A DNA stretch of 64,000 nucleotides from DATAEE01 sp963725145 (GCA_963725145.1 CAVRXL010000003.1:124001-188000); one strand, 5' to 3'. Shown: positions 33,149 to 42,964, counted from the stretch's first letter. Translations and numbers: made by a program. The notes: a model not told the origin generated them from the sequence alone.

Positions 33149-35980
33149 TCATCCCCCCAACGCTTCAATGCCCGCCTGCGGCGTCCAGGGCGCCTGCGGC
33201 TCGACCGTCCCCTCGGGCGCGGGCTCACCCGCCAGCCGGCGCCGCGCCGCGCGCGCGGTTTCGCGCAGGAGCGGATCGGCGGCGTCGGACAGCCGCTCGA
33301 GCTCTGGGGCGAGCGTCTCGAGCCGGAGAGAGCCCACGGCGAACGCCGCGCACGATCGTAGCCAGGGGTCTTCGCTCGCCAGCAGCACACCCACCGCTTC
33401 GTCAATCGTCTGCACCTCGGACCCAACCAGCCGGTCGGCGCGTTCGACACGCTCGAGCACACTGAGCTGACTGTCGAGCAGCGGCACGAGCAGCTGGTCG
33501 AGATGTGACGGCAGCACTTCCTCGAGCAGCTCGAGCGCATCGGCGCGCAGCGACGGGTTGGCGGCGCGAAGGCCGAAGTAGGCGTCGTGCAGCCCCTTGT
33601 GCGGGTAGAGGAGCGACAGGAGGCGGAAGATCCGTTCGACCTCCTGCTCCATCGCCTGATGGAGCCCCTGAACGACGGGATCGTCTTCCGGGAGCCGCGC
33701 GCGCAGCACGCCCAGGACCTGGTACGAGCGATAGTGCCCGAAGATCTCCGCGGTCAGCAGCATTTCGACCTTCTCGGGCTCGCTCGGGATGTCGGGGTTG
33801 TTGCGCCGCAGCTTGTTGAGCGCCGCGATGATACGGTGCCGCAGCGTGGGGTCGCTTTCGAGCAGCGTCTCGACAAGCGCGCGTTCCGCGGCGGGCGAGG
33901 CCACGCGGACGAACACGTCGGGGATCTCCCGCCTGGCTTCGATCGGTGTTGACGGATCCTGCAGCCGCTCGCGCAGAAGCCCGACGACGTCGTCTCCCAT
34001 CTGCCCCAGCGCCTCGACGGCGTCGCGGCCCACCTTCGGGTGTCCGAGACGTGCGGCGACCAGGGTCGCCAGGTGGCGCGATCGGCGCCCCGCCGCGGCC
34101 CGAATCGCGTGACGCAGGACGTCCGGGTCCGCCTCGTCGGGCGCGAGGAGCCGCGCGACCTGGGGCTCGAACAGGTCCGGCGGCAGCCGCGCCAGGAGCC
34201 GCGCCGCTTCGGCGCGGTCGCGCGCTCCCTCCGGCCCCTGCTCCGCGACCATTCCGTCGAGGATGAGCCCGGCGGCGTCGAGGTTCCGCCCGGGCCCGTC
34301 GCTCACCAGAAACGCGACCATGCCGGCCCGAATGGAAAAGTCCGAGAACGCGCCCGCCTCCTGGATTCGCGCCAGTGGATCGATTCCGAAGTGGCGCGTC
34401 AAGTACAGCAGGGCCTCGGTGCGCGTCTCGAGGTCATCGTCCGAGAGGCACGCCTCGACCTCGGCCCGCGCCGACCGATCGCCGGCGGCACTGAGCAGCG
34501 CGATCGCGCGGCGGCGGATGACGGGTGACGAGTGCGAGACCAGCCCGCGCAGCGCGGGGTGGAGCGGGTTGGGCTGCGCTTCGAGCAGGTCGAGCGCGTA
34601 CAGCACGTCCGCGGGCTCGTCGGCCTTCAGCTTCGCCGCGAGCGCTTCGGCCATCGAGCGATCGAGCGCCGCGGCGGAGGCGCGCTCCGAGTCGATGCGA
34701 TGCTTGTGGATGTTCTCGCGGATCGCGACGACGTACTCGTGGCGGAGACGGTTCGCGACGTAGAGCCACACGAGGGTCACCGCGACGATGAGCGTCGCGG
34801 TCCCGCGCAGCTCCAGTTCGAGCCCACCGAGCCCCACGAACCCCTGCGTGACGAGGCCCAGGACGATCGCGCCGGCGGCATCCGCCAGGCGGTTGATGAT
34901 GATGTCGATCGTGGACTTCACGTGGGTGCGCAGCGCGCCCGGAATCGGCAGGTACAGCAGCTCGAACGTCGCCTTGTCGAGCGAGAATCGCAGGCCCTGG
35001 TCGAACGCGTTCGACATCACGACCGGCCAGAACAGCGGCACGCCGATGACGACCGACGAGGAGATCGCGAGCAGCGTCGGAAGGATCAGGATCGTCGACG
35101 AGAGGCCGAAGCGGCGCAGCATCGGGCCGGTGACGAACAGCTGGATCGCGAACGCCACGAGGCCGAGCGAGGAGTTGACCGTGCTGAAGAACGCCGTCAG
35201 CCGGTCGGCGTCGTCGCCGAACCGTGTCTCGGCCATCAGGCTGAACTGGAATCCGATCCATTGCGTCGAGATCGCGACGCAGATGACGAGCGCCGCGATG
35301 AGCCGGAGGTACCGGCTCCCGCCGATCGTGCGCAGCGTCTCGCGGAAGGGAACGCGCGGGCGCCGCGTGCGCGCGCCACTCCTCGGCAGCCGCCGTGATG
35401 CGGCGGTCACGATGATCGCCGCGAGCGCCACGAGCAGAGCCAGAACGAGAAGGAGGTTGACCGTCCCGATCGGCCCGACGAGCAGCCGCCCCAGCAGCCC
35501 GCCCGCGATGGCGCCCAGCGAGGCGCCGCTGCCGATCAGGCCGAAGAGCCGCTTGGCCTGGCGCGTGTCGAAGATCGCGCCCGTAAACGCCCACGCCTGC
35601 ACCGGCGCGATGATCCCGAAACAGTTCACCCAGATGTAGAAGACCGCCGGGAGGCCGGGGAAGCTCGCGAAGCGGAAGGCGTACCAGAACAGCGCGATGT
35701 TCGCGCAGAAGAACCACAGCGACAGGATCACCAGGCGCCGGTGACCCACCCGGGCGGCGATCCGGCTGTATACAGCGACGAACGCCGTCAGCGCCGCCGG
35801 TACGGCGGCATACACGTAGACCAGCTTGTAGGCCCCGTACTCCTTCAGAAAGAGGCCGTTGCGGATCGGCTTGGCCAGGAGGTACGAGGCGACGACCGTC
35901 GCAATGTAGAAAAAGACCAGCAGGACGGCCGCCCCTTCCCCGGGCCGAATATCGAAGAAGCGGCGGAGGCGCTGGACCAC
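33149..35980 (-). CDS. ATP/ADP-translocase-like carrier fused to HEAT repeats (paralogue 1)
   Basis: 943 aa. The first half (about 1-430) has 11-12 membrane helices with motifs of the bacterial/plastid NTT (TLC) carrier family: LLAKPIRNGLFLKEYGAYKLVYVYAAVPA, FGLIGSGASLGAIAGGLLG and DKATFELLYLPIPGALRTHVKSTID. About 430-920 is a HEAT-like repeat region (for example PLHPALRGLVSHSSPVIRRRAIALLSAAGDRSARAEV). In parasites NTT carriers exchange ATP for ADP; in free-living bacteria such HEAT fusions have no established substrate. It is divergent, with 33 bp between starts, from a longer paralogue. The last 65 bp before gvpA hold a CCGGTTCGAACCGG palindrome. Confidence 0.85.
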   Translation of the reverse strand: MVQRLRRFFDIRPGEGAAVLLVFFYIATVVASYLLAKPIRNGLFLKEYGAYKLVYVYAAVPAALTAFVAVYSRIAARVGHRRLVILSLWFFCANIALFWYAFRFASFPGLPAVFYIWVNCFGIIAPVQAWAFTGAIFDTRQAKRLFGLIGSGASLGAIAGGLLGRLLVGPIGTVNLLLVLALLVALAAIIVTAASRRLPRSGARTRRPRVPFRETLRTIGGSRYLRLIAALVICVAISTQWIGFQFSLMAETRFGDDADRLTAFFSTVNSSLGLVAFAIQLFVTGPMLRRFGLSSTILILPTLLAISSSVVIGVPLFWPVVMSNAFDQGLRFSLDKATFELLYLPIPGALRTHVKSTIDIIINRLADAAGAIVLGLVTQGFVGLGGLELELRGTATLIVAVTLVWLYVANRLRHEYVVAIRENIHKHRIDSERASAAALDRSMAEALAAKLKADEPADVLYALDLLEAQPNPLHPALRGLVSHSSPVIRRRAIALLSAAGDRSARAEVEACLSDDDLETRTEALLYLTRHFGIDPLARIQEAGAFSDFSIRAGMVAFLVSDGPGRNLDAAGLILDGMVAEQGPEGARDRAEAARLLARLPPDLFEPQVARLLAPDEADPDVLRHAIRAAAGRRSRHLATLVAARLGHPKVGRDAVEALGQMGDDVVGLLRERLQDPSTPIEARREIPDVFVRVASPAAERALVETLLESDPTLRHRIIAALNKLRRNNPDIPSEPEKVEMLLTAEIFGHYRSYQVLGVLRARLPEDDPVVQGLHQAMEQEVERIFRLLSLLYPHKGLHDAYFGLRAANPSLRADALELLEEVLPSHLDQLLVPLLDSQLSVLERVERADRLVGSEVQTIDEAVGVLLASEDPWLRSCAAFAVGSLRLETLAPELERLSDAADPLLRETARAARRRLAGEPAPEGTVEPQAPWTPQAGIEALGG

Positions 35981-36013
35981 GCGGAAGATTCTACGATAGG
36001 CTTCAGTCCTCCC

Positions 36014-39000
36014 ATGTCGCTCCGCCGCCTGCTCTCACCCCTGGTCGAGCTCCGCGATCGAGAGGCCCCGACGGCTCTCCTGATGTTCGCGTACTCGTTC
36101 TGCGCCATGGCGGGTTGGAACGTCGTCAAGCCGGCGACGCGCTCACAGTTCATCAATTCGCTGGGCGCCGACAACCTGCCGTACGTGCAGCTCGTGGCGG
36201 GTCTGATCATGGGATTCGTCATCCAGGGCTACACGAGCGCGATGAAGCTGCTGCCGCGCCGCTGGGTGTTCGCGGCGACTCAGGTCGTGATGATCGGACT
36301 GCTCCTCGGCTTCTGGGTGCTGTTCCAGACCGGCCAGGGCTGGGTGTCGGTCGCGTTCTACCTCTGGGGCGTGCTCGCGGGCAGCCTGCTCATCAGCCAG
36401 TTCTGGACGCTCGCGAACGACGTCTACGACCCGCGCCAGGCGAAGCGCGTCTTCGGGTTCATCGGCGGCGGATCCAGCCTGGGCGGGATGGTGGGCGCCG
36501 GGTTCGCGGGCCAATACGCGAAGGCGATCGGGACGACGAACCTGATCCTCGTGGCGGCCGTGATTCTCGCGGTCTGCTTCGGGGTGATCTGGATGATCAC
36601 CATGCGCGAGAAGCCCGCCGAGACCGGCAAGGTCGGCGGAGAAGAGGACAGCATCAGTCTTCGGGAGGCGGTCCAGCTCCTGATGCAGTCCAAGCATTTC
36701 CAGGTCATCGCGCTCGTCATCAGCTTCGCCGCGATCGGCGCGGGCATCGTCGAGCAGCAGATGAACATGGCGGTCGAGGGCCAGATCGCCGACAAAGACG
36801 CGCGGACCGCCTTCATCGGGAACGTCATCTTCTACTCGTCGCTCGCCGGGTTCTTCATTCAGATGACGCTCACGTCGCGGCTGCACCGCCTGCTCGGGAT
36901 CGGCTTCGCGCTGCTGCTGTTGCCGATGACGCTGGGCGCCACCGGCGTCCTGATGCTGATGGTGCCCATGCTGTGGACGTCGGCCGTCGCCCGCGGCGTG
37001 GACACGGCGCTCCGCTACAACGTGGACAAGACCACGCGCGAAATCCTGTTCATGCCGCTCCCGACGACCATGAAGTATCAGGCCAAGCCCTTCGCGGACG
37101 TGGCGGTCGATCGGTTCGCCAAGGGTCTCGGCGCGCTCCTGCTCATCATCGCGATCAAGGGGTTCGGTTTCACCTGGTGGCAGCTCAGCTACATCAACCT
37201 GGTCGTTGCCGCACTCTGGGCGCTGCTGGCGCTGCGCGCACGGCGGGAGTACCTGCGAAGCTTCCGGAAGGGCCTGGAGACCCGGGGGATCGACACGGGG
37301 GACTTGCGGGCCACGGTGGCGGACCTGGTGACGATCGAGACGCTCGTCGAAGAACTGGCCCATCCGGACGAAGCGCGCGTCGTGTACGCGATCGACGTGC
37401 TCGAATCGCTGGACAAGCGCAATCTGGTCACGCCGCTGCTGCTCTACCACGCCTCGCCCGCCGTGCGGTCGCGCGCGCTGACGGCGCTCTCGAGCGTCCG
37501 CCCGGACGTGGCGGCACGCTGGCTGCCTTCCGTCGAGCGGATGCTGGGAGACGCGAGCGCCGACGTGCGCGCCGCCGCGATCGGCGCGCTGGCCGCGATT
37601 CGCGGCGAGGATGCCGCGGGGCTCGCGCGACCGCTCATCGACGATCCGGACCCGCGCATCGCGGGCACCGCGGCCGTCGTCCTCGCCGGCAGCAGCCAGG
37701 AGAAGGATCGCGAGGATGCCGAGGCGGCGCTCGTCCGCATCGCCGGGGACACGCGGTCCGAAGCGGCGGCCGCCCGGCGCGACCTGGCCGCCGCGCTCGG
37801 CCGCCTGGCGCATCCAGGCCTGCGCCCGCTGCTGATTCCGCTCCTGTACGATCCGGACCGATCGGTCGCCGAGGAAGCGCTTCGCACGGCAAAAGCGCTC
37901 GGACCGCACGACTTCCTGTTCGTGCCGACGCTCGTGTCGCTGCTGCGCAACCGCCGGCTGAAGAGCGCGGCGCGCGACGTCCTCGTCAGCTACGGCGAGT
38001 CGGTCCTGGACGCGCTCGACCACTTCCTCCGCGATCAGGAGGAAGACGTCTGGGTCCGGCGCCACCTGCCGGCGACCATCGCGCAGTTCGAGACACAGCG
38101 TGCGGTCGACATCCTGACCTCGGTGCTCGCGGAGCCGGACGGTTTCCTGCGCTACAAGGCGGTCGCCGGGCTCGAGCGGCTGCGCCGGGCGCGCCCCGAT
38201 CTGAACTTCCCCCGTGAGCCGATCGAGACGCTCGCGCTGCGCGAAGGCCGGCAGTTCTTCACCTACCTCACGCTGGATCACAACCTGACGCGCGTCCGCG
38301 CCGGCCAGGATTCCCTCCTCGCCCACGCGCTCAAGGAGAAAATCCGCCGGACGTCGGACCGCGTCTACCGCCTTCTCGCGCTGATTTATCCCTGGAAGGA
38401 CATCGCCGCCGCGCGCTGGGCGCTCGAGCGCGGGGACTCGCGCGCTAAATCCAATGCGTCGGAATACCTCGACAACGTCCTGACCGGCAACCTGCGCAAG
38501 CGGCTCGTCCCGGTGCTCGAAGACATGCCGCTCGAGGAGAAGGTCCGGAAGGCGCACGTGCAGCTCCGGTCGCGCCCGCGCGACATCGAGGAAACGCTCC
38601 TGGAGCTCATCAACGACGACGATCAGGTGGTGTCCGCCGCCGCGATCGATCTGGTCCGCGAGCAGAAGCTCTGGGCGCTCGAAGACGACGTCGAGCACGT
38701 GCTGGCGCACCGCGACGTCAAGGACTGGTACGTGTTCGAGGCGGCTTCCTGGACGCTCGCCGCCCGCCGCGTGGGCGAGGCGCGGCGCCGCGACCTCTGG
38801 CTGGAGCCGCTGCCCGCCGTCGAGATCGCCTCACGGCTTCGGCGGCTGCCGCTGTTCGCGTCGCTCTGGGTGGACGAGCTGTTCCGGATCGCGGGCGCCG
38901 GCCGGCAGACCCGACACGATGCCGGCCGCGTGCTGCTGCAGGAAGGGGCGCTCCCCGAAGAGGTGCACGTGCTGCTGGACGGCACGGTCGTGGCGCGCGG

Positions 39001-39718
39001 GCACGACGGCGCGCGGGAGATCGAAGCGCCGGCGACCCTGGGCTTCGAGGAGGCGCTCGCGGGGCGGCCCATGGCCGAAACGGTCCGCGCCTCGGGCCCG
39101 GCCGTCGCGCTGTCGGCGCCGGCCGATGCCGTGCACGCGCTGCTCGCCGACAACACGGACCTCGTCGAGGGGCTGTTCCGCACGCTGGTGGAGGCTGCAC
39201 CCGTCAGCGCCGCCGATGCGCGCGCGGTGATCAAAGGGGCAGAGCCCGACGATCTTCAGGCTCTCACCAAGGACGGACTCACACCGATCGAGAAAGTCCT
39301 CGTGCTCCAGTCGGTGCCGGTCTTCGCGCGCGTGTCGGCCGAGGAGCTGCTGCAGATCGCCGCCATCGCGCGCGAGACGAAGCTCGAGCCGCAGACGCAG
39401 CTGGCGGCTGAGGGGGATGCGGCCGGCATCATCGCGGTCATCACCGGCGAGTTGTCGCTGGAGCCGCCCCCTCAGGATCCGCGCGACCCGGGCTCTCGAA
39501 TGCAGACCCTGAGCGCCTCGCCCGGGGACGTCGCCGGCGTCTACGAGACGATGGCCGGCCTGCCGTTCGGCCGAACGATCCACGTCACACGGCGCGGCAG
39601 CGCGCTGCGGATCGAGCGCGCGGATCTGTTCGACCTGGCCGGGCAACGGCCGGCCCTGCTCCAGCAGATGTTCGAGGCGTTGTTCAGATCTGATGAAGCG
39701 GTCGGGTCAACCGCCTGA
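36014..39718 (+). CDS. ATP/ADP-translocase-like carrier, HEAT repeats and cNMP-binding-like domains (paralogue 2)
   Basis: 1234 aa from ATG 36014. The N-terminal carrier (about 1-420) contains MFAYSFCAMAGWNVVKPATRSQFI, FGFIGGGSSLGGMVGAGFAG and YNVDKTTREILFMPLPTTMKYQAKPFADV, parallel to the divergent paralogue. HEAT repeats cover about 430-930. Then come two cyclic-nucleotide-binding-like barrels: about 935-1050 (LPLFASLWVDELFRIAGAG, VLLQEGALPEEVHVLLDGTVVA) and about 1095-1220 (VPVFARVSAEELLQIAAIA, LAAEGDAAGIIAVITGEL). The nucleotide-contact Arg is not evident in either. The extra domains suggest a carrier gated by a ligand. The 3' end overlaps the convergent CHASE2-HD-GYP gene by 12 bp. Confidence 0.85.
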   Translation: MSLRRLLSPLVELRDREAPTALLMFAYSFCAMAGWNVVKPATRSQFINSLGADNLPYVQLVAGLIMGFVIQGYTSAMKLLPRRWVFAATQVVMIGLLLGFWVLFQTGQGWVSVAFYLWGVLAGSLLISQFWTLANDVYDPRQAKRVFGFIGGGSSLGGMVGAGFAGQYAKAIGTTNLILVAAVILAVCFGVIWMITMREKPAETGKVGGEEDSISLREAVQLLMQSKHFQVIALVISFAAIGAGIVEQQMNMAVEGQIADKDARTAFIGNVIFYSSLAGFFIQMTLTSRLHRLLGIGFALLLLPMTLGATGVLMLMVPMLWTSAVARGVDTALRYNVDKTTREILFMPLPTTMKYQAKPFADVAVDRFAKGLGALLLIIAIKGFGFTWWQLSYINLVVAALWALLALRARREYLRSFRKGLETRGIDTGDLRATVADLVTIETLVEELAHPDEARVVYAIDVLESLDKRNLVTPLLLYHASPAVRSRALTALSSVRPDVAARWLPSVERMLGDASADVRAAAIGALAAIRGEDAAGLARPLIDDPDPRIAGTAAVVLAGSSQEKDREDAEAALVRIAGDTRSEAAAARRDLAAALGRLAHPGLRPLLIPLLYDPDRSVAEEALRTAKALGPHDFLFVPTLVSLLRNRRLKSAARDVLVSYGESVLDALDHFLRDQEEDVWVRRHLPATIAQFETQRAVDILTSVLAEPDGFLRYKAVAGLERLRRARPDLNFPREPIETLALREGRQFFTYLTLDHNLTRVRAGQDSLLAHALKEKIRRTSDRVYRLLALIYPWKDIAAARWALERGDSRAKSNASEYLDNVLTGNLRKRLVPVLEDMPLEEKVRKAHVQLRSRPRDIEETLLELINDDDQVVSAAAIDLVREQKLWALEDDVEHVLAHRDVKDWYVFEAASWTLAARRVGEARRRDLWLEPLPAVEIASRLRRLPLFASLWVDELFRIAGAGRQTRHDAGRVLLQEGALPEEVHVLLDGTVVARGHDGAREIEAPATLGFEEALAGRPMAETVRASGPAVALSAPADAVHALLADNTDLVEGLFRTLVEAAPVSAADARAVIKGAEPDDLQALTKDGLTPIEKVLVLQSVPVFARVSAEELLQIAAIARETKLEPQTQLAAEGDAAGIIAVITGELSLEPPPQDPRDPGSRMQTLSASPGDVAGVYETMAGLPFGRTIHVTRRGSALRIERADLFDLAGQRPALLQQMFEALFRSDEAVGSTA

Positions 39719-41629
39719 CGGAGTCCCGGTCTCGAGCGCGACGTGCCGGAAGATGGGCTCGACGGTGACGAACGCGTCCACGACAGCTGGATCGAAGTGC
39801 GTACCCTTCCCGTTGACGATCAACTTGACCGCCGCGTCGTGCGACATCGACGGCTTGTACAAGTTCCTGGCGACGACGGCGTCGTAGACGTCGACGATCG
39901 CCATCACGCGGCCGGCGATCGGAATCTGCGTGCCGTGCAGCCCCTGGGGATAGCCCGTCCCATCCCACCGCTCGTGATGGGTGTAGACGATGTCCTTCGC
40001 CATCGCCAGCGTCGCGTCGTCGCGCACTCCGACCTGCTGCTGCGCCCTGAGGATGACGTCGCGGCCGAGCACCGGGTGCTTGCGCATCTCCACGAGCTCG
40101 TCCGGCGTGAGCGGGCCAGGCTTGTTGAGGATGCGATCGGGAATGCCGACCTTGCCGATGTCGTGAATCGGCGCCAGGCTCGACAGCAGATCGATCCGCT
40201 CGGGCGTCAGAAAGTGGTGATAGTCCGGGTTGGCGGCGAGCTGCTCGGCGATCAGCCTGGCGTACTGCTGGGTCCGCCGTGAATGCCGGCCGGTCTCGGC
40301 GTCCCGTGTCTCGGTGAGGGACAGCAGCGATTGCACCATCAGTCGCTGCGCGGCGACCTTGTCCCGTCCGGCGGTGTCGGCCCGGCGGCGTTCGACGGTG
40401 AACTTCGCCAGAATCATGACGGCGAGCCCGGCGATCGCGCCGAGCGTCGGAAAGAGCGGCGACACGAACACTCCGCGGCTCGAGAGCAGCAAGCCGGCGC
40501 CGACCCACAGCGCCAGGATGCTCGCGAAGCCTCCGGCCAGGCCGGTCGCGACGCCGGTCCTCGCGACCAGCAGCGCCACCGCGAGCCCCAGCACGAACCC
40601 GGCCTGGCTCTCGACGATGGCGCCGAACTCGGAGCGCCGCAGGAAGTCCTGCTGGAGCAGGTTGTCGGCGACGGTCGCCTGAACCTCCACGCCGGCGAAG
40701 AGCGTATCGAGCGGGGTCGCCACGACCTCGCGCGTTCCGAGGGCCGTCGTGCCGACGAACACGATCTTTCCGCGAAGCATCCCTTCCGGCACCTGTCCGT
40801 CCAGCACGTCCGCCGCCGACACGTATGGAAATGTTTTCTTCTTGCCCCGATAACGCAGCAGGAGATTGCTCTTTCCGTCGACCGGCACGACGCGGTCGTC
40901 CATCCTCAGTGAGGCGGCATTGATGTTCGAGATGCGAAGCGCCATCTCGCGGGCGCCCGTCGTCGCCATCACCGCTCTGAGGGCGAGGCTGGGATAGACG
41001 CGGCCGTTCAGCCCGACCAGCAGCGGCACCCGCCTGAGGATGCCGTCGGCGTCCGGCGCCGCGTTCAGGAAACCCGAGGCGCCGGCCGCCTCCGCCAGGT
41101 TGGGAAGGCTGCACACGACGCCGTTTGCCTGAAAGTACGGCGAGGCGCCGGTGTCCTCTCTCGGATGAACGAGGGCGATCCCGACCGGGTGCAGCACGCA
41201 GCTATCGCGCGCGTCCGGTCTCGAGTCGAACCTCATCGCGTAGCCGAGCACGACGTGTCCTTCACGTAGGCGCGCGGCGAACACCTCGTCCGCCCGGGCC
41301 CGATCGGATTCTGCGAACACGATATCCAACGCGACCGTCGCCGCACCCAGTTCGCGCAGCCGCGTGATCAGTTCGCCGACCTGGTCACGGCCCCACGGCC
41401 ATTGGCCGATCGTCGCCAGGCTTCGCTCGTCCACGTCGACGATGACGACGCCGCCGCCGGGCGGCCGGGCGGAAGCCGAGCGCACCAGGATGTCGTAGAC
41501 CGTGTGCTCGAGGCGAGTGAGAAGCGTGGGGCGATACACGGCCACGATGGCCGTGATGAGGACGGGAATCAGGCCGCACAGGAACACCAGACGGCGACGA
41601 GTCGGGCCGGCTGCGGTCGATCTCTTCAA
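39707..41629 (-). CDS. CHASE2 sensor with HD-GYP phosphodiesterase domain
   Basis: 640 aa from ATG 41629. An N-terminal membrane helix, then a CHASE2 extracytoplasmic sensor (about 35-330, with VVIVDVDERSLATIGQWPWGRDQVGELI and KIVFVGTTALGTREVVATPLDTLFAGVEVQATVADNLLQ). Three membrane helices (about 345-420) lead to a short helical linker and the HD-GYP domain (about 445-620). HDIGK and HHERWDGTGYPQGL carry the di-metal site and GYP motif, so c-di-GMP hydrolysis is likely. It follows the OmpA-like lipoprotein by 9 bp and forms a three-gene unit with it and the FecR-domain gene, a common CHASE2 neighbourhood. Confidence 0.93.
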   Translation of the reverse strand: MKRSTAAGPTRRRLVFLCGLIPVLITAIVAVYRPTLLTRLEHTVYDILVRSASARPPGGGVVIVDVDERSLATIGQWPWGRDQVGELITRLRELGAATVALDIVFAESDRARADEVFAARLREGHVVLGYAMRFDSRPDARDSCVLHPVGIALVHPREDTGASPYFQANGVVCSLPNLAEAAGASGFLNAAPDADGILRRVPLLVGLNGRVYPSLALRAVMATTGAREMALRISNINAASLRMDDRVVPVDGKSNLLLRYRGKKKTFPYVSAADVLDGQVPEGMLRGKIVFVGTTALGTREVVATPLDTLFAGVEVQATVADNLLQQDFLRRSEFGAIVESQAGFVLGLAVALLVARTGVATGLAGGFASILALWVGAGLLLSSRGVFVSPLFPTLGAIAGLAVMILAKFTVERRRADTAGRDKVAAQRLMVQSLLSLTETRDAETGRHSRRTQQYARLIAEQLAANPDYHHFLTPERIDLLSSLAPIHDIGKVGIPDRILNKPGPLTPDELVEMRKHPVLGRDVILRAQQQVGVRDDATLAMAKDIVYTHHERWDGTGYPQGLHGTQIPIAGRVMAIVDVYDAVVARNLYKPSMSHDAAVKLIVNGKGTHFDPAVVDAFVTVEPIFRHVALETGTPSGG

Positions 41630-41638
41630 GCTGGACGA

Positions 41639-42289
41639 CTATCTCACCACGATCTCGACGCGGCGGTTGCGCGACTCCGGCGTGGCATCGGGTGTGGAAA
41701 TCAGCTGGTCGGCCTCGCCGTGCGACGTGACCTCGATCAGCGTCGCGTCGAGTCCGACCTCCACCAGAAGATTTCGGACGAATGTCGCGCGCTTCCGCCC
41801 CAGCTCGATATTCGCCTGCGGCTGTCCCATCGTGTCGGTATGCCCGACGACCGCCACCTCGGGGAAGACGCGCTCCTTGACCGTCTTGAGAACTTCGGGC
41901 ACGAGCGCACGGGATCCATCCGTGAGCTCGTCGGTGTCGAACTTGAAGAACAGGACGTAATGGCGCGGCGCGGGCGGAAGCGCGGAGAGCACGCCGCCGA
42001 ACTGGCGCTTCACGTCCGCCTCGCTCATTTTGGTCACCGGGCTGGGCGGAAGGCTCGGCGACGCGGTCGTCGAGTCGTGGACCGCGGTCAAGTCGACGGT
42101 GCCTGACGAATTCGTGACGCGCGCCCGACCGGCCCGGCCGGCGCCGCCGTTCTCGTCGTCCGGGAGCAACAGGACCAGCGTCTGCCCGGACGGCGGCGCG
42201 ACGACCGGGGCTTTCTTCGGCGCGCAGCCCACCGCCACGGCCGCCGCGAATGCGGCAAGCGCGACGGTGAGCGCCCGTCCGTTCTTCAC
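41639..42289 (-). CDS. OmpA-family peptidoglycan-binding lipoprotein
   Basis: 216 aa from GTG 42289; the G is shared with the TAG stop of the FecR gene (TAGTG). Signal peptide with lipobox (AVAVGCAPKK), a Pro/Ala/Gly linker, and a C-terminal OmpA-like domain (about 100-216). The domain reads FFKFDTDELTDGSRALVPEVLKTVKE, then VVGHTDTMGQPQANIELGRKRATFVRNLLV and NRRVEIVVR, where the Asp and Arg residues bind meso-diaminopimelate. It should link the outer membrane to the cell wall. Central gene of the FecR-OmpA-CHASE2 unit. Confidence 0.9.
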   Translation of the reverse strand: MKNGRALTVALAAFAAAVAVGCAPKKAPVVAPPSGQTLVLLLPDDENGGAGRAGRARVTNSSGTVDLTAVHDSTTASPSLPPSPVTKMSEADVKRQFGGVLSALPPAPRHYVLFFKFDTDELTDGSRALVPEVLKTVKERVFPEVAVVGHTDTMGQPQANIELGRKRATFVRNLLVEVGLDATLIEVTSHGEADQLISTPDATPESRNRRVEIVVR

Positions 42290-42738
42290 TACTCCTGAAC
42301 CCGGAAGATGAGGCTCGTTCCGCGCACGCCGACAATCGCCGCCGGCGTTTCGAGACGGATCGAATCGGGCGCGAGCTTGGCGATCCGGCCCGAGACGTAC
42401 GCCGCGACGCCCCGCACGAACCTGAGCACCATGCCGACGTCCTTGCCCGGCTCGTACGCGAAGCGCTCGAGGCGCACTTCACTCGTCGGCCCGAGAGAGA
42501 GACGCGTATCGTCCTTCAGCGTGACGCCGATGTTGCCATCAGCGCCGGTCCGAAGGCTGTCCGCCGCGTACACGACGTCCCCGGCCTTCGCCGGGATGTC
42601 CGCGCCGGCGCGCACGATGAACGCCGCACCCGACGCGACCTTGATTCGTCCCGCGGCCGCCGGCTGCTGGGCAAACGCAGAGGTGGCGGTCGCGAAGACG
42701 ACAGCGAGGACGCCGACCGACCATCGCAGAGTGGTCAT
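42289..42738 (-). CDS. Secreted FecR-domain protein
   Basis: 149 aa from ATG 42738, with GGAGGAGCTTCA immediately upstream. A signal peptide (TATSAFAQ) is followed by a single FecR domain: GRIKVASGAAFIVRAG, GDVVYAADSLRTGADGNIGVTLKDDTRLSLGPTSEVRLERF and TPAAIVGVRGTSLIF. Such periplasmic FecR proteins often accompany CHASE2 cyclases or HD-GYP proteins; the ligand is unknown. The frame is open upstream to 42993 through the 10-bp repeat array, but that is not coding on present evidence. Confidence 0.88.
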   Translation of the reverse strand: MTTLRWSVGVLAVVFATATSAFAQQPAAAGRIKVASGAAFIVRAGADIPAKAGDVVYAADSLRTGADGNIGVTLKDDTRLSLGPTSEVRLERFAYEPGKDVGMVLRFVRGVAAYVSGRIAKLAPDSIRLETPAAIVGVRGTSLIFRVQE

Positions 42739-42907
42739 TGAAGCTCCTCCGATTAAAGGACATGCGCTATGCGCAGATCCGCGCAGCTTTCCCCCCGAAA
42801 TGGCACACCCACTTACGAAAGTGGCGGTCCCCCGAGGGGTTCTGCCCCGGATTCTGCCGGTATTCCGTGTTATCGGCACAGCTTGCACCCGGCATGCCGA
42901 ACTAGAA

Positions 42908-42964
42908 GGTTCGAGCAGGTTCGAACGGGTTCGAGGGGGTTCGAGGTGGTTCGAGACCAGTTCG
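42908..42964. repeat. 10-bp tandem array, GGTTCGANNN
   Basis: Five perfect GGTTCGA cores at exactly 10-bp spacing plus one degenerate copy, located in the divergent gap between the FecR and VWA genes. The same unit in the opposite orientation occurs at 63591-63650. It has no tRNA context. Confidence 0.95.

Noticed and set aside
35741..36013. N-terminal 91-residue extension of the larger carrier
   Set aside because: It overlaps the 5' end of the divergent carrier gene and reads as its antisense; the membrane protein starts naturally at ATG 36014.
36143..38710. Long minus-strand open frame opposite the carrier-HEAT gene
   Set aside because: High-GC antisense shadow; composition rich in Arg/His/Asp with no recognisable fold, and the plus-strand frame has clear domains.
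42908..42964. tRNA T-arm (GGTTCGA) or tRNA fragment
   Set aside because: The core recurs every 10 bp and no acceptor, D- or anticodon stems can be formed around it.
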